Assembly (NCBI RefSeq): GCF_010811875.1
Contig: NZ_VKHP01000027.1
Span: 1-54,349 of the forward strand
DNA: 54,349 nt
Direction of reading: 5' to 3'
Origin: Bradyrhizobium uaiense
GTDB lineage: Bacteria; Pseudomonadota; Alphaproteobacteria; Rhizobiales; Xanthobacteraceae
The notes under the pieces were generated by a model. The model saw only the letters and a list, made by a program, of their open reading frames with translations. It was not told where the DNA came from and searched no databases. Below, in pieces: positions 26,463 to 35,598 of the stretch (position 1 is the stretch's first letter; every line of letters begins with the position of its first letter). The translations under genes and the position numbers were made by a program.

Positions 26463-27350
26463 CTAGCTCACAAACACAACTCGCGTCTCCAGAGAAACCC
26501 GCCGGTATAAGTCCTCGACGTCGTCGTTGACGAGCCGGATGCATCCGGAGGCGACGAGATGGCCGATAGTTTTCGGCGTGTTGGTGCCGTGGATGAGCAA
26601 GCCGGGCTTGTCGAGCAGCAATGCGCGTGCACCCAGCGGACTGCCGGGCTGTCCGGTCGACGCAAGTAACGCGTCCGCGTCTTTCGTGCTTACACCCGGA
26701 TTCTTCCAGACGGGCCACTCAAGCTTGCTGGCAACGTGGAAGAAGCTCCCGCCCTTCAGGCATTCCTGCGCAAGGCCAATGCCGTATCGGCGTGCCGAAT
26801 TGTTCGAATCGATCAGGTAGAGAAATCGGTTTTCGCGATCAATGACGATCGATCCGGGGACAATGGTGGTGCGATAAAATACAACCTGTCGCTGGAACGC
26901 GAAGGGTAGGCCGTCGCCTGTCGAGCCCCCATCGACGCCAGGCTTGAGGTCCGCCATAACCTCCTCCTCGCGCCCGCGTCCTGCCTTCGACGATGATGCC
27001 GTCATGCCGGCGCCGACCGGGCCCTTGCTGGCAACGTGGCTGTAGATCAGGGCCGACAGGGCGATAACGACAACGATCGCCGAGGCGGCGATGACCAGCG
27101 GCCTCCAGTTGCTGCCCGTCAGTAGCACCTTGTCGATGTCGACCGCAGCTGTTTCCTGTTCTGCGGTGAACTCATCCTCGATCCGCCGGATCGCATCCTC
27201 GAGCGCGGCGGTTTGAGACGCCGCCACCTCGCGCGTGAGGTGGGACGACTTTCTGATGAGATTCCTGGCTTCATTGTAAATTCTGGCGCGCGCGACTCCA
27301 TCCTTGCCGGCGACGGCGTTCGTCAACAGTGAGTAATAATCCACGTTCAT
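26463..27350 (-). CDS. L,D-transpeptidase (YkuD family), membrane-anchored
   Basis: This 295-residue protein would make 3-3 peptidoglycan crosslinks or attach proteins to peptidoglycan. Residues 1-62 form a charged helical cytoplasmic part (LLTNAVAGKDGVARARIYNE and following), then a transmembrane helix at about 66-86 (LVIAASAIVVVIALSALIYS). The periplasmic YkuD domain starts near 140, with catalytic LLIHGTNTPKTIG (His) and SGCIRLVNDDVEDLY (Cys and Arg). The ATG at 27350 is favoured over 27407 because an AGGGGGAA ribosome-binding site precedes it. It starts 14 bases after the amino-acid binding protein gene, so the two probably form an operon. Confidence 0.85.
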   Translation of the reverse strand: MNVDYYSLLTNAVAGKDGVARARIYNEARNLIRKSSHLTREVAASQTAALEDAIRRIEDEFTAEQETAAVDIDKVLLTGSNWRPLVIAASAIVVVIALSALIYSHVASKGPVGAGMTASSSKAGRGREEEVMADLKPGVDGGSTGDGLPFAFQRQVVFYRTTIVPGSIVIDRENRFLYLIDSNNSARRYGIGLAQECLKGGSFFHVASKLEWPVWKNPGVSTKDADALLASTGQPGSPLGARALLLDKPGLLIHGTNTPKTIGHLVASGCIRLVNDDVEDLYRRVSLETRVVFVS

Positions 27351-27364
27351 GGGGTTCCCCCTGA

Positions 27365-28399
27365 CTACCTGACGGGAGGGGCGTACAGGATACCGCCCTG
27401 CGTCCACAGCGCATTGAGCCCGCGCGGAATGCTGAGCGGAGATTGCGTCCCAACATTTCGCTCATAGATTTCGCCGTAGTTACCTGTTGCCCGAATGGCG
27501 CGCGTGGCCCAGTCCTTCTCGAGGCCTAGTTGCTGGCCGAACTCACCTTCGTTTCCAACTAGGCGCCGGATGTCGGGATTGGGAGACTTCAGCGCATCAT
27601 CGATCGTCGTCGACTTCAGACCGAGCTCCTCAGCATTGATCAGCGAGTAGAGCGTCCACTTGACCAGATTGAGCCACTGGTCGTCACCTTGTCGGACCGC
27701 TGGCCCGAGCGGCTCTTTCGAAATAACTTCCGGCAGGATGATATGGCTGTCGGGTGCGGCGAGCTTGAGACGCTCCGCGTAAAGTTGCGAGACGTCGCTG
27801 GTCAGTACGTCGCATTTGCGGTCGTCATATGCCTTGCGACTCTCTTCCGCGGTGCCAAGCGCCAACACCTGCAGCGGCATACCATTGGCGCGGAAATAAT
27901 CCGCCAAATTGAGTTCGCTGGTGGTGCCGGTCTGCGTGCAAACCGTCTTACCGCCAAGCTGCAAGGCGGTGTCGATGCCCGCCTCCCGGCGCAACAGGAA
28001 CCCCTGGCCGTCATAATAGGCAACGGCTGCGAACATCAGGCCAAGTGAGGTCTCCCGCGACATGGTCCAGGTCGAATTGCGCGACAACACGTCGATCTTG
28101 TTTGACTGCAGCGCCGCAAAACGCGTCGAAGCATCGAGCGGAACGAAAGTCACCTTGGCAGGATTGCCGAAAATTGCCGCGGCGAGCGCCCGGCAGACAT
28201 CGACGTCAAAGCCGGTCCAGTTGCTCTTGTCGTCTTGGCTCGAAAATCCCAACAACCCCTGCCCGACGCCGCAATTGAGTGTACCGCGCTCCTCTACGGC
28301 CTTGAGTGTCTGTGCCTCGGCCCGCAGGGCTCCAACAACGAGCATGAACAAGAGCGTTGCGGCCATGAGGGCGAAGGATCTCCTTGCATATTCGGGCAT
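27365..28399 (-). CDS. Amino-acid ABC transporter substrate-binding protein (AapJ-like)
   Basis: This is a family 3 solute-binding protein, 344 residues, of the general L-amino-acid (AapJ/BztA) type. A signal peptide (SFALMAATLLFMLVVGALRAEAQ) is followed by TLKAVEERGTLNCGVGQGLLGFS and WTGFDVDVCRALAAAIFGN, both characteristic. C-terminal motifs IRRLVGNEGEFGQQLGLEKD and WATRAIRATGNYGEIYERNVG are also typical. No permease or ATPase gene is nearby, so it is an orphan that may serve a transporter elsewhere or act as a sensor. A perfect FixK/FNR-type box lies 105 bases upstream. Confidence 0.9.
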   Translation of the reverse strand: MPEYARRSFALMAATLLFMLVVGALRAEAQTLKAVEERGTLNCGVGQGLLGFSSQDDKSNWTGFDVDVCRALAAAIFGNPAKVTFVPLDASTRFAALQSNKIDVLSRNSTWTMSRETSLGLMFAAVAYYDGQGFLLRREAGIDTALQLGGKTVCTQTGTTSELNLADYFRANGMPLQVLALGTAEESRKAYDDRKCDVLTSDVSQLYAERLKLAAPDSHIILPEVISKEPLGPAVRQGDDQWLNLVKWTLYSLINAEELGLKSTTIDDALKSPNPDIRRLVGNEGEFGQQLGLEKDWATRAIRATGNYGEIYERNVGTQSPLSIPRGLNALWTQGGILYAPPVR

Positions 28400-28503
28400 T
28401 TTTCTCGCAATCGGTTACGGCGCGCCCCGGCGACGCGCCATGCTGAGGAAAGGCAGATGGCTAATCGTCATCTTCCTGCTTTGCTACCCGCAAACGCAAG
28501 CCC

Positions 28504-28517
28504 TTGATATAGATCAA
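28504..28517. promoter_or_regulatory. FixK/FNR-type anaerobox
   Basis: TTGATATAGATCAA is a perfect match to the TTGAT-N4-ATCAA consensus bound by FNR/FixK proteins in rhizobia and relatives. It is 105 bases upstream of the ATG of the amino-acid binding protein (minus strand). A clear -10 element at the expected distance is not evident in either direction. Confidence 0.5.
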
Positions 28518-28833
28518 CGGCGGAATAGGTGGCGGTCTGGGAGTGCTTATAGACGACTGCTCCCTTCAGGGAGACGAGAAGCGTTGCTCTGGCGTCGCAG
28601 ACGCTGTGTTTGCGGCGCAGATCGGCGCCCGGAACGCCGTCCTCATGATCTTTCAATCAAAGCGGCCGCGCTTCATGCTCCGGTCCCCTTCTTGGGTCAA
28701 AGCGAACTCAAACTGGATTAAGCCCGTGGGGCAAAGTCACGGCCAGCAAGCAGCCCCCTCCCTTGGTGACTCATCATCAAGCGAAGGGCCGCTTGTCACG
28801 CGTCGCTACAAGCCCATTGGGTGCAACCCGAAG

Positions 28834-29215
28834 TCAGCAGACCCGGAAGTCTGTTGACCCATTCCAGACGGACTGCGTTTGATAACAGGAAGAACCGTAA
28901 GCAGCGGCCGCGCCAAGCGCTGCGCCGGTTGCGACACCGGCAGCCGCTGCAGCGGGCCATCCTCATCCGCCATCATAATACCCGCCGCGATAGTAGCGAC
29001 CGACCGCCCGCCGCCGCCATGCCAGCCTGGACGGACACCGCCGGCCCATCGGGTCCCTCCTCCGTGCCAGCCGGGTCTTACTCCTCATGAAAATGGGCAC
29101 CACGGGCGCCTGCGCCAGCATGAACCCCTCCTCGACGAGCGTCCGCTTGCTCAGGCATCAGTGTTGCTGCTGGTGCGAGTGGGCCGAGGGTCAGTAAGAC
29201 CTTGCTTGATCTCAA
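28834..29215 (-). pseudogene. Gly-rich secreted protein, broken
   Basis: Minus-strand pieces join into one recognisable type of small exported Gly-rich protein. First comes a signal-like RSSKVLLTLGPLAPAATLMP followed by EQADARRGG. After a frameshift near 29080 come two copies of GVRPGWHGGG. Then RYYRGGYYDGG, an in-frame TGA, and AAAAGVATGAALGAAAAYGS followed by SCYQTQSVWNG before the final stop. At least one frameshift and one nonsense codon disable it. Similar intact genes are common in Bradyrhizobium-like genomes. Function unknown. Confidence 0.55.
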
Positions 29216-29438
29216 GGTACGCCTCCCCTCATGACGTAGAACCGCAACAATGCAGCGGGCCACTGTCTCGTTCCCGCCGCGTACCCCCAAAGTGCGTACT
29301 GTTGAACGCGCATCACCAGATTGGCACGAATTGCATATCCGACTCCCGCGACGTTAGCGCTTACACTCGCAATTTGGTCTCACCAGGCTTTTTAGACGAG
29401 GCGATGTGAGGGAATTGGCCTGGCAAAAGAGCTTGGAG

Positions 29439-29545
29439 ATGCCGATAAGTCTAGTGCGGAGCAATCGTCGCACTGCTACGACAGATTGAAGTGTTGACGT
29501 CGCAGGGGAAGAAGACTGCCCAGTGAAGGAGGCCCGGACGCCATC
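29439..29545 (+). mobile_element. IS3-family OrfA remnant
   Basis: Across one single-base gap the plus strand reads KSSAEQ then IVALLRQIEVLTSQGKKTAQ, very like the start of IS3-family OrfA proteins (EQIVALLRQIEV...NGKT). A stop follows at once, and the rest of the element is absent. It is a short fossil of a transposase. Confidence 0.45.
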
Positions 29546-29589
29546 TGGGCCTTCTGTGCACACCGCGCTCAAGAACCAAGACCAAAGCC

Positions 29590-29700
29590 GATCCGCAACT
29601 ATCAGCGAAATAGCGATCAGTCACGGCTTCATCGAGTTGGGCCGCTTCGCTGGCGCGTACCGCGCGAGCTGCCGTCCGAAACTCTCAAGCGTAGCGCGGG
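29590..29700 (+). pseudogene. AraC-family regulator, C-terminal tail fragment
   Basis: The plus strand reads ISEIAISHGFIELGRFAGAY, then, after a frameshift, LPSETLKRSA. This matches the second helix-turn-helix and the end of AraC/XylS regulators (EIA..WGF..LGRFA..Y...FGE.PSETL). Everything upstream is missing, so this is a remnant. Confidence 0.5.
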
Positions 29701-29723
29701 GCGACCAGCTTAGCTGTCGCTGC

Positions 29724-29840
29724 TCACACCTCTGGATGTAGCGCGATCAGAACGATGATCACAGGAAGTACTGCGAGCCAGCAGTCTGAGGCGATGATCA
29801 TCCATTCGGTGCCGGTTCGTTTCTCGCTTGCGATGCTCAT
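29724..29840 (-). CDS. Putative 38-residue single-span membrane protein
   Basis: From ATG 29840 the product is a short polar head (MSIASEKRTGTEW) followed by one hydrophobic helix (MIIASDCWLAVLPVIIVLIA) and LHPEV. It has no strong ribosome-binding site. A related sequence lies 770 bases away at 30492-30589 (RKPIGCESIIIAAYVWLVVF). The pair suggests duplication of a real micro-gene, but expression is unproven. Confidence 0.35.
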   Translation of the reverse strand: MSIASEKRTGTEWMIIASDCWLAVLPVIIVLIALHPEV

Positions 29841-30491
29841 CCAGATTTCGACGGCCCCGACGTGTATCTGAGGGTCGCGCCGGAGCCGTCTTGTCGGACG
29901 GGCTTTCGATTCCGGGGCTAGTGGAGGTTGAGCCAATCCGATGCGATAATCGGATCACAATCGCCTCTTGATGGAAGTGCAATTTGTGCCATCTCAACCG
30001 GTTCCATTGCCCGGATTGCACCATAATTGATGCACAACCAGTGCACCCGCACGTGTTGTGATTTCGTCCAATCACCACCAATCTGCATCTTCCCCGGTGA
30101 TGGTGGGCGGCTCATGTTCCAGCACTGGACTCGCAAAGTGCGTCGGCTGTTGTCGCCGGGGAACTTGGGGCTGCGCTAGTGCATTCCACGCCACGCCAAA
30201 GCTTTTGCCGGCACCGCGCAATGCATCGCCAACAGTTGCCAAGCGGATTTCCCATCCGCGTCCGCACTGGCGTGAAATGAACACCTCGGACGATCCAAAC
30301 CCGCCAACGTCACGTTTTCATTCGCCCAGCAATATATTCAATTCTTTCTTCTTCTGCACTCAGTTCAATTCTCGACATTGCATCACCGCACATCAAGCCG
30401 CCCCAACAGGCGATGCTATCGAGAACTAAAACGCGTCGTCAATGCGACAACACGCACTGGTGTAAACCAGTCCGGTGCGAACGCATGCGTG

Positions 30492-30589
30492 TCACGTCAT
30501 CAAGACAATCACCAGTCCCACCGCGAACACCACCAGCCACACGTAAGCGGCGATGATGATCGATTCGCAGCCGATTGGTTTTCGCGCAT
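30492..30589 (-). pseudogene. Second copy of the small membrane protein, frameshifted
   Basis: The frame ending at TGA 30492-30494 reads RKPIGCESIIIAAYVWLVVF then AVGLVIVLMT. It aligns with the 38-residue gene to the left (K-R-x-G-x-E, IIA, WL, then a Val/Ile-rich end). An ATG (30589) is out of frame by one base, so the start is broken or lies elsewhere. Confidence 0.35.
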
Positions 30590-30825
30590 CAGCACCGTTC
30601 GGGCGTTGTTGATCGCTCTCTCGCATGAGAAGCGCTCGTCCGTTTGATCCATGCTAAACCCCGCCGGGGCGGGGCCACACAGCGCGCCACCAACTTCCTC
30701 TTTTCGACGGCTCTTCACAACACCAGCGACCAGGGCATATGCTGCACCCGCTGCTGGTCACGGCACACCAACCGCGAGGATCGACCAAGCCCGGCTCACC
30801 AGAAAGCCAACGGCAGTCCCTCGCG

Positions 30826-31386
30826 ATGAACGACCACACCGGCATTGCCGACCTCATCCGCGAAGTGAAAGGCGCACGCGACAACATCGTTGCGACCGAT
30901 GCGCGGCACATGCGGCTTTTCGAGGAAATGAAAACCGAAAGCACGCGGCTCGGTGCGGCGCTGGTCGACACACAGACCAAGCTTGCCAAGGTCAGCGCCG
31001 ACATGGCGGAGAGCGCTACCAAGCTTGTGCGCGGACGGAAGAGACCATCAACAGGCTCTCTATTAAGCTCAACCGGCCACATGGTTCGTTCGGCGACGTC
31101 ATCACCACCGGCGCCAAGCACGTCACCGATTATCTTACTCTGCGTCATACGCTGAAAAACGGGTCCATCGCCGATCCAGCCGACGTTCACCAGTCAAGAC
31201 CACGATGAAGCCGAGGCCGCGATCCAGTCATTCGGTGCTTACCGCGCCGGCACCACTGCCACGCTGCCGGATGTCCAGCGCAAGGCGCTGTCGACTTTCA
31301 GTCTCGGATCGAACGGCATCAGTGTGCTTGGCCGCGTCCGCGCTCAGATGTTCGAAGCGGAATACCGCAGCTACCTTGCGCCGTAG
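30826..31386 (+). pseudogene. HK97-type phage major capsid protein, degraded
   Basis: Three plus-strand frames together recall a phage capsid precursor. The ATG at 30826 begins a coiled-coil delta domain (MNDHTGIADLIREVKGARDN, then AALVDTQTKLAKVSADMAES). After a frameshift comes TEETINRLSIKLNRPHG, and after another, DEAEAAIQSFGAYRAGTTAT then LPDVQRKALSTFSLGSNG, the usual junction to the capsid fold. It stops soon after (AEYRSYLAP), so the capsid domain itself is absent. This is a prophage remnant. Confidence 0.55.
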
Positions 31387-31624
31387 AATATGGATCGGGC
31401 ACGAACGTCGCTCCGACAGACGCTAAGTAACCCAGGTGATTAGAGCCGCCGATCGGCGTCCAGACTGCGATCTCCGCTCATCATTGACGGTGCCGGCACG
31501 GTCCGAGTTCTTGACAAACGTCGCTCTATTACAGCTGCTGCTCTATGCAGAGCTGAGCCCAATCCGGCAACGCCAAGCGATGGCAGCTCCGCATGATCTG
31601 TATCTGCTAAAATGGGGTTCGCAG
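31387..31624. other. Intergenic stretch without recognised features
   Basis: This is decayed sequence between the capsid remnant and repeat copy 3. I see no plausible gene or RNA. Confidence 0.4.
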
Positions 31625-31706
31625 TTTTGATCTGAATGGTACCAAATTTGGCGCGCCATTCAGAATAAAACTACGAACTCGTATGTGATTGAGATTCCGA
31701 TATAAT
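31625..31706 (+). repeat. 58-bp island repeat, copy 3, with left arm
   Basis: The shared 58 bases are 31649-31706. To the left, TCTGAATGG pairs with CCATTCAGA of the repeat (9-bp arms), and CCAAATTTGG forms a smaller palindrome between them. It ends with TATAAT, 58 bases before the stop codon of the TPR-glycosyltransferase gene, and marks the right limit of the decayed region. Confidence 0.85.
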
Positions 31707-31764
31707 CCAGCAAATGGCGGTTGGCCAAGTCCTGGCACCACCCGACATGCGGGCTTGTATGGGG

Positions 31765-34700
31765 TTAACCAAGCCTGGCGCGGCCACCCAATGCGGTGAG
31801 AAGTGGCTCAAGCTGGTCCTCATAGACCCGCCAACGTCCGACTGCGCTCCGATAAATGGGCTTGCGGACCTGCGTCGCGCTCGCGGTGCGGACCGGACGC
31901 TCGGTTCTGTGAAACGACAGGCAGCGGTCATCCCATGGCAAGCCGCAATGGGCGATGATGCGCTGCGCCTGGCTCTGCAGATCACCCACCACGTCTTCAT
32001 AACGGACGTCCAGGACGCTTCCGGCCGGCAGGACGCGGCACCAATGCGTCATCAGCCGCTCGTAGCGCCGGTAATAGCGGCCGAGTTCGCCGAGATCGTA
32101 GGTATGGTTTTGCTCGGCGGAAAACAGCTTGGAAAAGCACGACACACAGGTGTCGACCGGATCGCGCACGGCGTGAATGATCTTCGCCTGCGGGAGCGCC
32201 AAATGAATAAGTCCGAGGAAATAATAGTTCGACGGCATCTTGTCGGTGACGCGCTGCACGGTTGGGCTTGCCTCTCGCCGCGCAACCTCGCCGAGCCGCG
32301 CGACATAATCTCTTCCGATTTGCCGCAAGGCGGCCTCATCCAGCGCAGGCACGAATTCCGGATATGGGATCGTACAGCCGTCCGTCCCGCGGACGGTAAG
32401 AACGACGTCATGGAGGGTCTGCAGCTCGCCGGCGCCGTGCACCATGGGATGGCTGGCGATGATCTGTTCGATCAACGTCGTGCCCGAACGCGGCATGCCG
32501 ACGACAAAGATCGGCACCTGTGAAGGATCGCCGCTGCCGGACTTCGCTTCGATCATGTCCGGAGTGAAAATACGCTCGATGTGGTCAAACAGCGCGAAGG
32601 CCGCCGTCTCGTCATAGCCAATCGTCGCGCGCTTGGCCGCATTGCCGGCGTGCAAATGCCGGAACGAACGCGGGTAGTCTTGAAGGTCCGCATAGGCTTT
32701 GCCGAGCGCGAAGTCGATCTGCATGCGATCGGTCTTCGACAGGCGCTCGCTCTTCGCTGCAAGCGCTTCCATGGCGACAAGATGCGGGTCGCCGGCGACG
32801 AATTTCCTGGAGTCGGCAAGATTGACATAGACGCTCGCGACGGCCGGATCGAGCCGCAGCGCCTCGAGATAAGCGTTCTCCGCTTCGTCCAATCGGCCCA
32901 GCTCCTTCAGCACGTTGCCCATGTTGTTATAGGCGTCCGCCAGATCCGGCTTGAGCGCGAGTGCGCGCTGATGAGAGGCGAGCGCGCCATCGAGGTCGCC
33001 GCGCTCGAACGCGATCCGTCCCATCAGATTGACGGCGTCGTGACTGTTCATATTGAGCGAGAGCGCCCGGCTGGCCGCCACTTCCGCCTCATCCACTTTC
33101 TTCTGGTCGAGCAGCACAGTGCCGTAGTGCAGATGAATCTTGTCACTGTTCTGCTCGATGACGAGCGCGCGGCGCAACAGCTCGGCGGCTTCGTCGAGCC
33201 GCTCGAGATCCTTCACCGCAAGCGCCAGATTATCGAGCGTATCGGGATTGTTGGGCGCAATCTCGAGCGCCTTGCGGTAAACCGTCTCGGCCTCTTCGGC
33301 GCGCTTGAGCTCACGCAGGCAGGTGCCGAGATTGTTCCAGCCGTCGGCGAAGTCCGGTTGCAATTCGACGGCGCGGCGATAGGACGGCTCCGCCTCGGCA
33401 AAGCGTTTCAATCGCTGCAGAGCGTTACCGCGATTGCTGTGAGCTTGCACGAAATGGGCCTGCAGCGCGATGGCGCGTTCGTGCAACGAGAGCGCCTCCT
33501 CGAACTTGCCCTGATCGAACAGGGCGATGCCGAGATTGCTGTGGGCGCCGGCATTGCCCGGATCAAGCGCGATGGCGCGGCGGCTCGCCGCAATGGCTTC
33601 GTCGGCGCGGCCGGCAAGTCGGCACATTTCACCGAGATTGGCGTGATAGAGCGCAACATTCGGATTGATCGCTATCGCTTGCCGTACGTGTGCGATGGCA
33701 TCGGACAATTTGCCGGACTGGTGCGCAATGATGCCGAGCATGTGGGCAGCCTCGGCATTGTCGGGCTCGGCTTCAATCGCGCGGCGCGTCAACTCGTCTG
33801 CATCGGCCAGAAATCCGTTGCGGCGCTTCTGTTCGGCGACAATGAGCGCCTGGCCGGGCGGCATTGCCGTCACCGGCGCAGTGATTGGCTCCGCAACCTG
33901 CGCAGCTTCCGCCGCCATGATCGCCGCGGCATGCGCGGCGCGGCGCACGCCTTCGGCCTTGAACGGCGTGAGCCGCGCGAGGTCGCCCTGCACGACAGCC
34001 GCAAGTTCCTTGACGATGCGCGGCACGATATCGGTCCAGCTCTCGCCGCGCTTTTGCCGAAACAGGCGCATGGTCGGATACCAGGGATTGTCCTCGCGAT
34101 TGAGCATCCAGCGCCAATCACTCACCCAGGGCAGCAACACCCAGACCGGTTTGCCGAGCGCGCCGGCAAGGTGCGCAACCGATGTGTCGACCGTGATGAC
34201 GAGGTCGAGCGCATCGACCGCGCCAGCCGTATCGGCAAAATCCTCAAATCGCGCGCCGAGATCCTCGATCGCGGGCTTGCCCTTTCGCTTCTTCAGATCA
34301 GCCGTACGCGGCCCAAACTGCAGGCTTGCGAATGAAGCGCCCTGCACTTCGAACAGCGCCGCCAGGACTTTCAGATCAAGGGAGCGGCGGCTGTCGTTGA
34401 CGTGTTCGGGATTGCCGGCCCACACCAGGCCGACCTTGAGGCCTCGCATCTTGGCAAGGTGCTTGCCCCAGCGTTGCGCGGCATCGGCAGGCGCGCGCAG
34501 ATAACGCACATCGCTAGGAATGGATTCAAGCCGGGTCCTGAACAGCCGCGGCAGGCTGAGCAGCACGGCATCGCAATGATACGGTGCCGGATCGCCGCGA
34601 TCGCCGAGCACGGTGATGCCTGGCAGGCTCTCGCGGAAAAGCGTCACCAGCTGCTGATGCACGCGCAAGGTGACGCGGCTCGCGCGCCGGGCAAGCGGCG

Positions 34701-35568
34701 GGATGTAACGCGCGAATTGCAGCGTATCGCCGAAACCCTGTTCGGCCTGAACATAGATGTGCTTGCCGGCAAGGCTGCCGCCTGCCCAGGGAATTTCCGG
34801 AAAACGCGGCCCCTTGCGTTCGGTCGAGCGAAGCCGCCATTCATATTCGTCAAGACCCTCGCCGAATTCGCCGCGCATGAGCAGGAGAATGCCGAGGCCG
34901 GAACGGGCATTGGCGTGATGCGGCGCCAGCGCGATCGCGCGGCGCAGCGCGGCAATGCCTTCGTCGAAGCTGCCGCTGTGATGCAGCGTCGTGCCGTAAT
35001 TGGCCCAGCCGTCGGCATAATCCGGCTTGAGCTCGACGGCGCGGCGAAAAGCGGCGATCGCCTCGTCGAATTTCCGCAGAGCGTGGAGCGCATTGCCGAG
35101 ATTGCCGTGCGCTTCGGCGAAGTCCGGCGCGGCAGCGATTGCCTTGCGTTGTGCGCGCGCCGCCTCTTCGTAGTCTTTCAGCTCGTAGAGCGCGACGCCG
35201 AGATTGCTCAGCGCCGCCGGCAGATCCGGCTCGATGGCAAGCGCACGCCGTGCCTCTTCAACGGCGAGCTTGGGCCGCCCGGCAAGGCGAAGCATCTCGC
35301 CGAGATTGGCGTGAAACACCGCGATCTGCGGCGCGAGCCTGGTCGCGCGCTGCACATGCTGGATAGCCTCGGCAAGCTTGCCGTTTTGATGTGCGATGAC
35401 GCCGAGGAGGTGTTCGACTTCCGGCGTATTCGGCTGCACCTGGAGGATCTGACGGCACACCGCCTCGGCTTCCGTCAGCCGGCCGTCGCTGCGGCAGCGC
35501 TCGGCGTATTGCAATGCCTCACCGAGCGGCATGAACGCCGGTGGTGTCTGCCCGCCCCTATTGTTCAT
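31765..35568 (-). CDS. TPR-glycosyltransferase-TPR-sulfotransferase fusion protein
   Basis: This 1267-residue protein joins two TPR-enzyme units. Residues about 15-240 are TPRs. About 245-545 resemble a GT-B glycosyltransferase of the heptosyltransferase (GT9)/GT41 style (YVQAEQGFGDTLQFARYIPP, KVGLVWAGNPEH, DLVITVDTSVAHLAGALGKP). About 565-930 are a second TPR array. About 1010-1260 form a sulfotransferase with the PAPS 5'-phosphosulfate loop FVVGMPRSGTTLIEQ and the 3'-phosphate motif IIHAVRDPVDTCVS. No signal peptide: cytoplasmic. It begins 30 bases after the autotransporter gene and is probably cotranscribed, so modification of that Ser-rich passenger before export is a reasonable guess. 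Confidence 0.85.
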   Translation of the reverse strand: MNNRGGQTPPAFMPLGEALQYAERCRSDGRLTEAEAVCRQILQVQPNTPEVEHLLGVIAHQNGKLAEAIQHVQRATRLAPQIAVFHANLGEMLRLAGRPKLAVEEARRALAIEPDLPAALSNLGVALYELKDYEEAARAQRKAIAAAPDFAEAHGNLGNALHALRKFDEAIAAFRRAVELKPDYADGWANYGTTLHHSGSFDEGIAALRRAIALAPHHANARSGLGILLLMRGEFGEGLDEYEWRLRSTERKGPRFPEIPWAGGSLAGKHIYVQAEQGFGDTLQFARYIPPLARRASRVTLRVHQQLVTLFRESLPGITVLGDRGDPAPYHCDAVLLSLPRLFRTRLESIPSDVRYLRAPADAAQRWGKHLAKMRGLKVGLVWAGNPEHVNDSRRSLDLKVLAALFEVQGASFASLQFGPRTADLKKRKGKPAIEDLGARFEDFADTAGAVDALDLVITVDTSVAHLAGALGKPVWVLLPWVSDWRWMLNREDNPWYPTMRLFRQKRGESWTDIVPRIVKELAAVVQGDLARLTPFKAEGVRRAAHAAAIMAAEAAQVAEPITAPVTAMPPGQALIVAEQKRRNGFLADADELTRRAIEAEPDNAEAAHMLGIIAHQSGKLSDAIAHVRQAIAINPNVALYHANLGEMCRLAGRADEAIAASRRAIALDPGNAGAHSNLGIALFDQGKFEEALSLHERAIALQAHFVQAHSNRGNALQRLKRFAEAEPSYRRAVELQPDFADGWNNLGTCLRELKRAEEAETVYRKALEIAPNNPDTLDNLALAVKDLERLDEAAELLRRALVIEQNSDKIHLHYGTVLLDQKKVDEAEVAASRALSLNMNSHDAVNLMGRIAFERGDLDGALASHQRALALKPDLADAYNNMGNVLKELGRLDEAENAYLEALRLDPAVASVYVNLADSRKFVAGDPHLVAMEALAAKSERLSKTDRMQIDFALGKAYADLQDYPRSFRHLHAGNAAKRATIGYDETAAFALFDHIERIFTPDMIEAKSGSGDPSQVPIFVVGMPRSGTTLIEQIIASHPMVHGAGELQTLHDVVLTVRGTDGCTIPYPEFVPALDEAALRQIGRDYVARLGEVARREASPTVQRVTDKMPSNYYFLGLIHLALPQAKIIHAVRDPVDTCVSCFSKLFSAEQNHTYDLGELGRYYRRYERLMTHWCRVLPAGSVLDVRYEDVVGDLQSQAQRIIAHCGLPWDDRCLSFHRTERPVRTASATQVRKPIYRSAVGRWRVYEDQLEPLLTALGGRARLG

Positions 35569-35598
35569 TGCCTGGATGCACCGCTGTCTTAAGCCGCC

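Noticed and set aside
32581..34335. 584-codon plus-strand frame opposite the TPR-glycosyltransferase gene
   Set aside because: It is a shadow of TPR-coding DNA. The minus strand carries TPR, GT-B and PAPS motifs.
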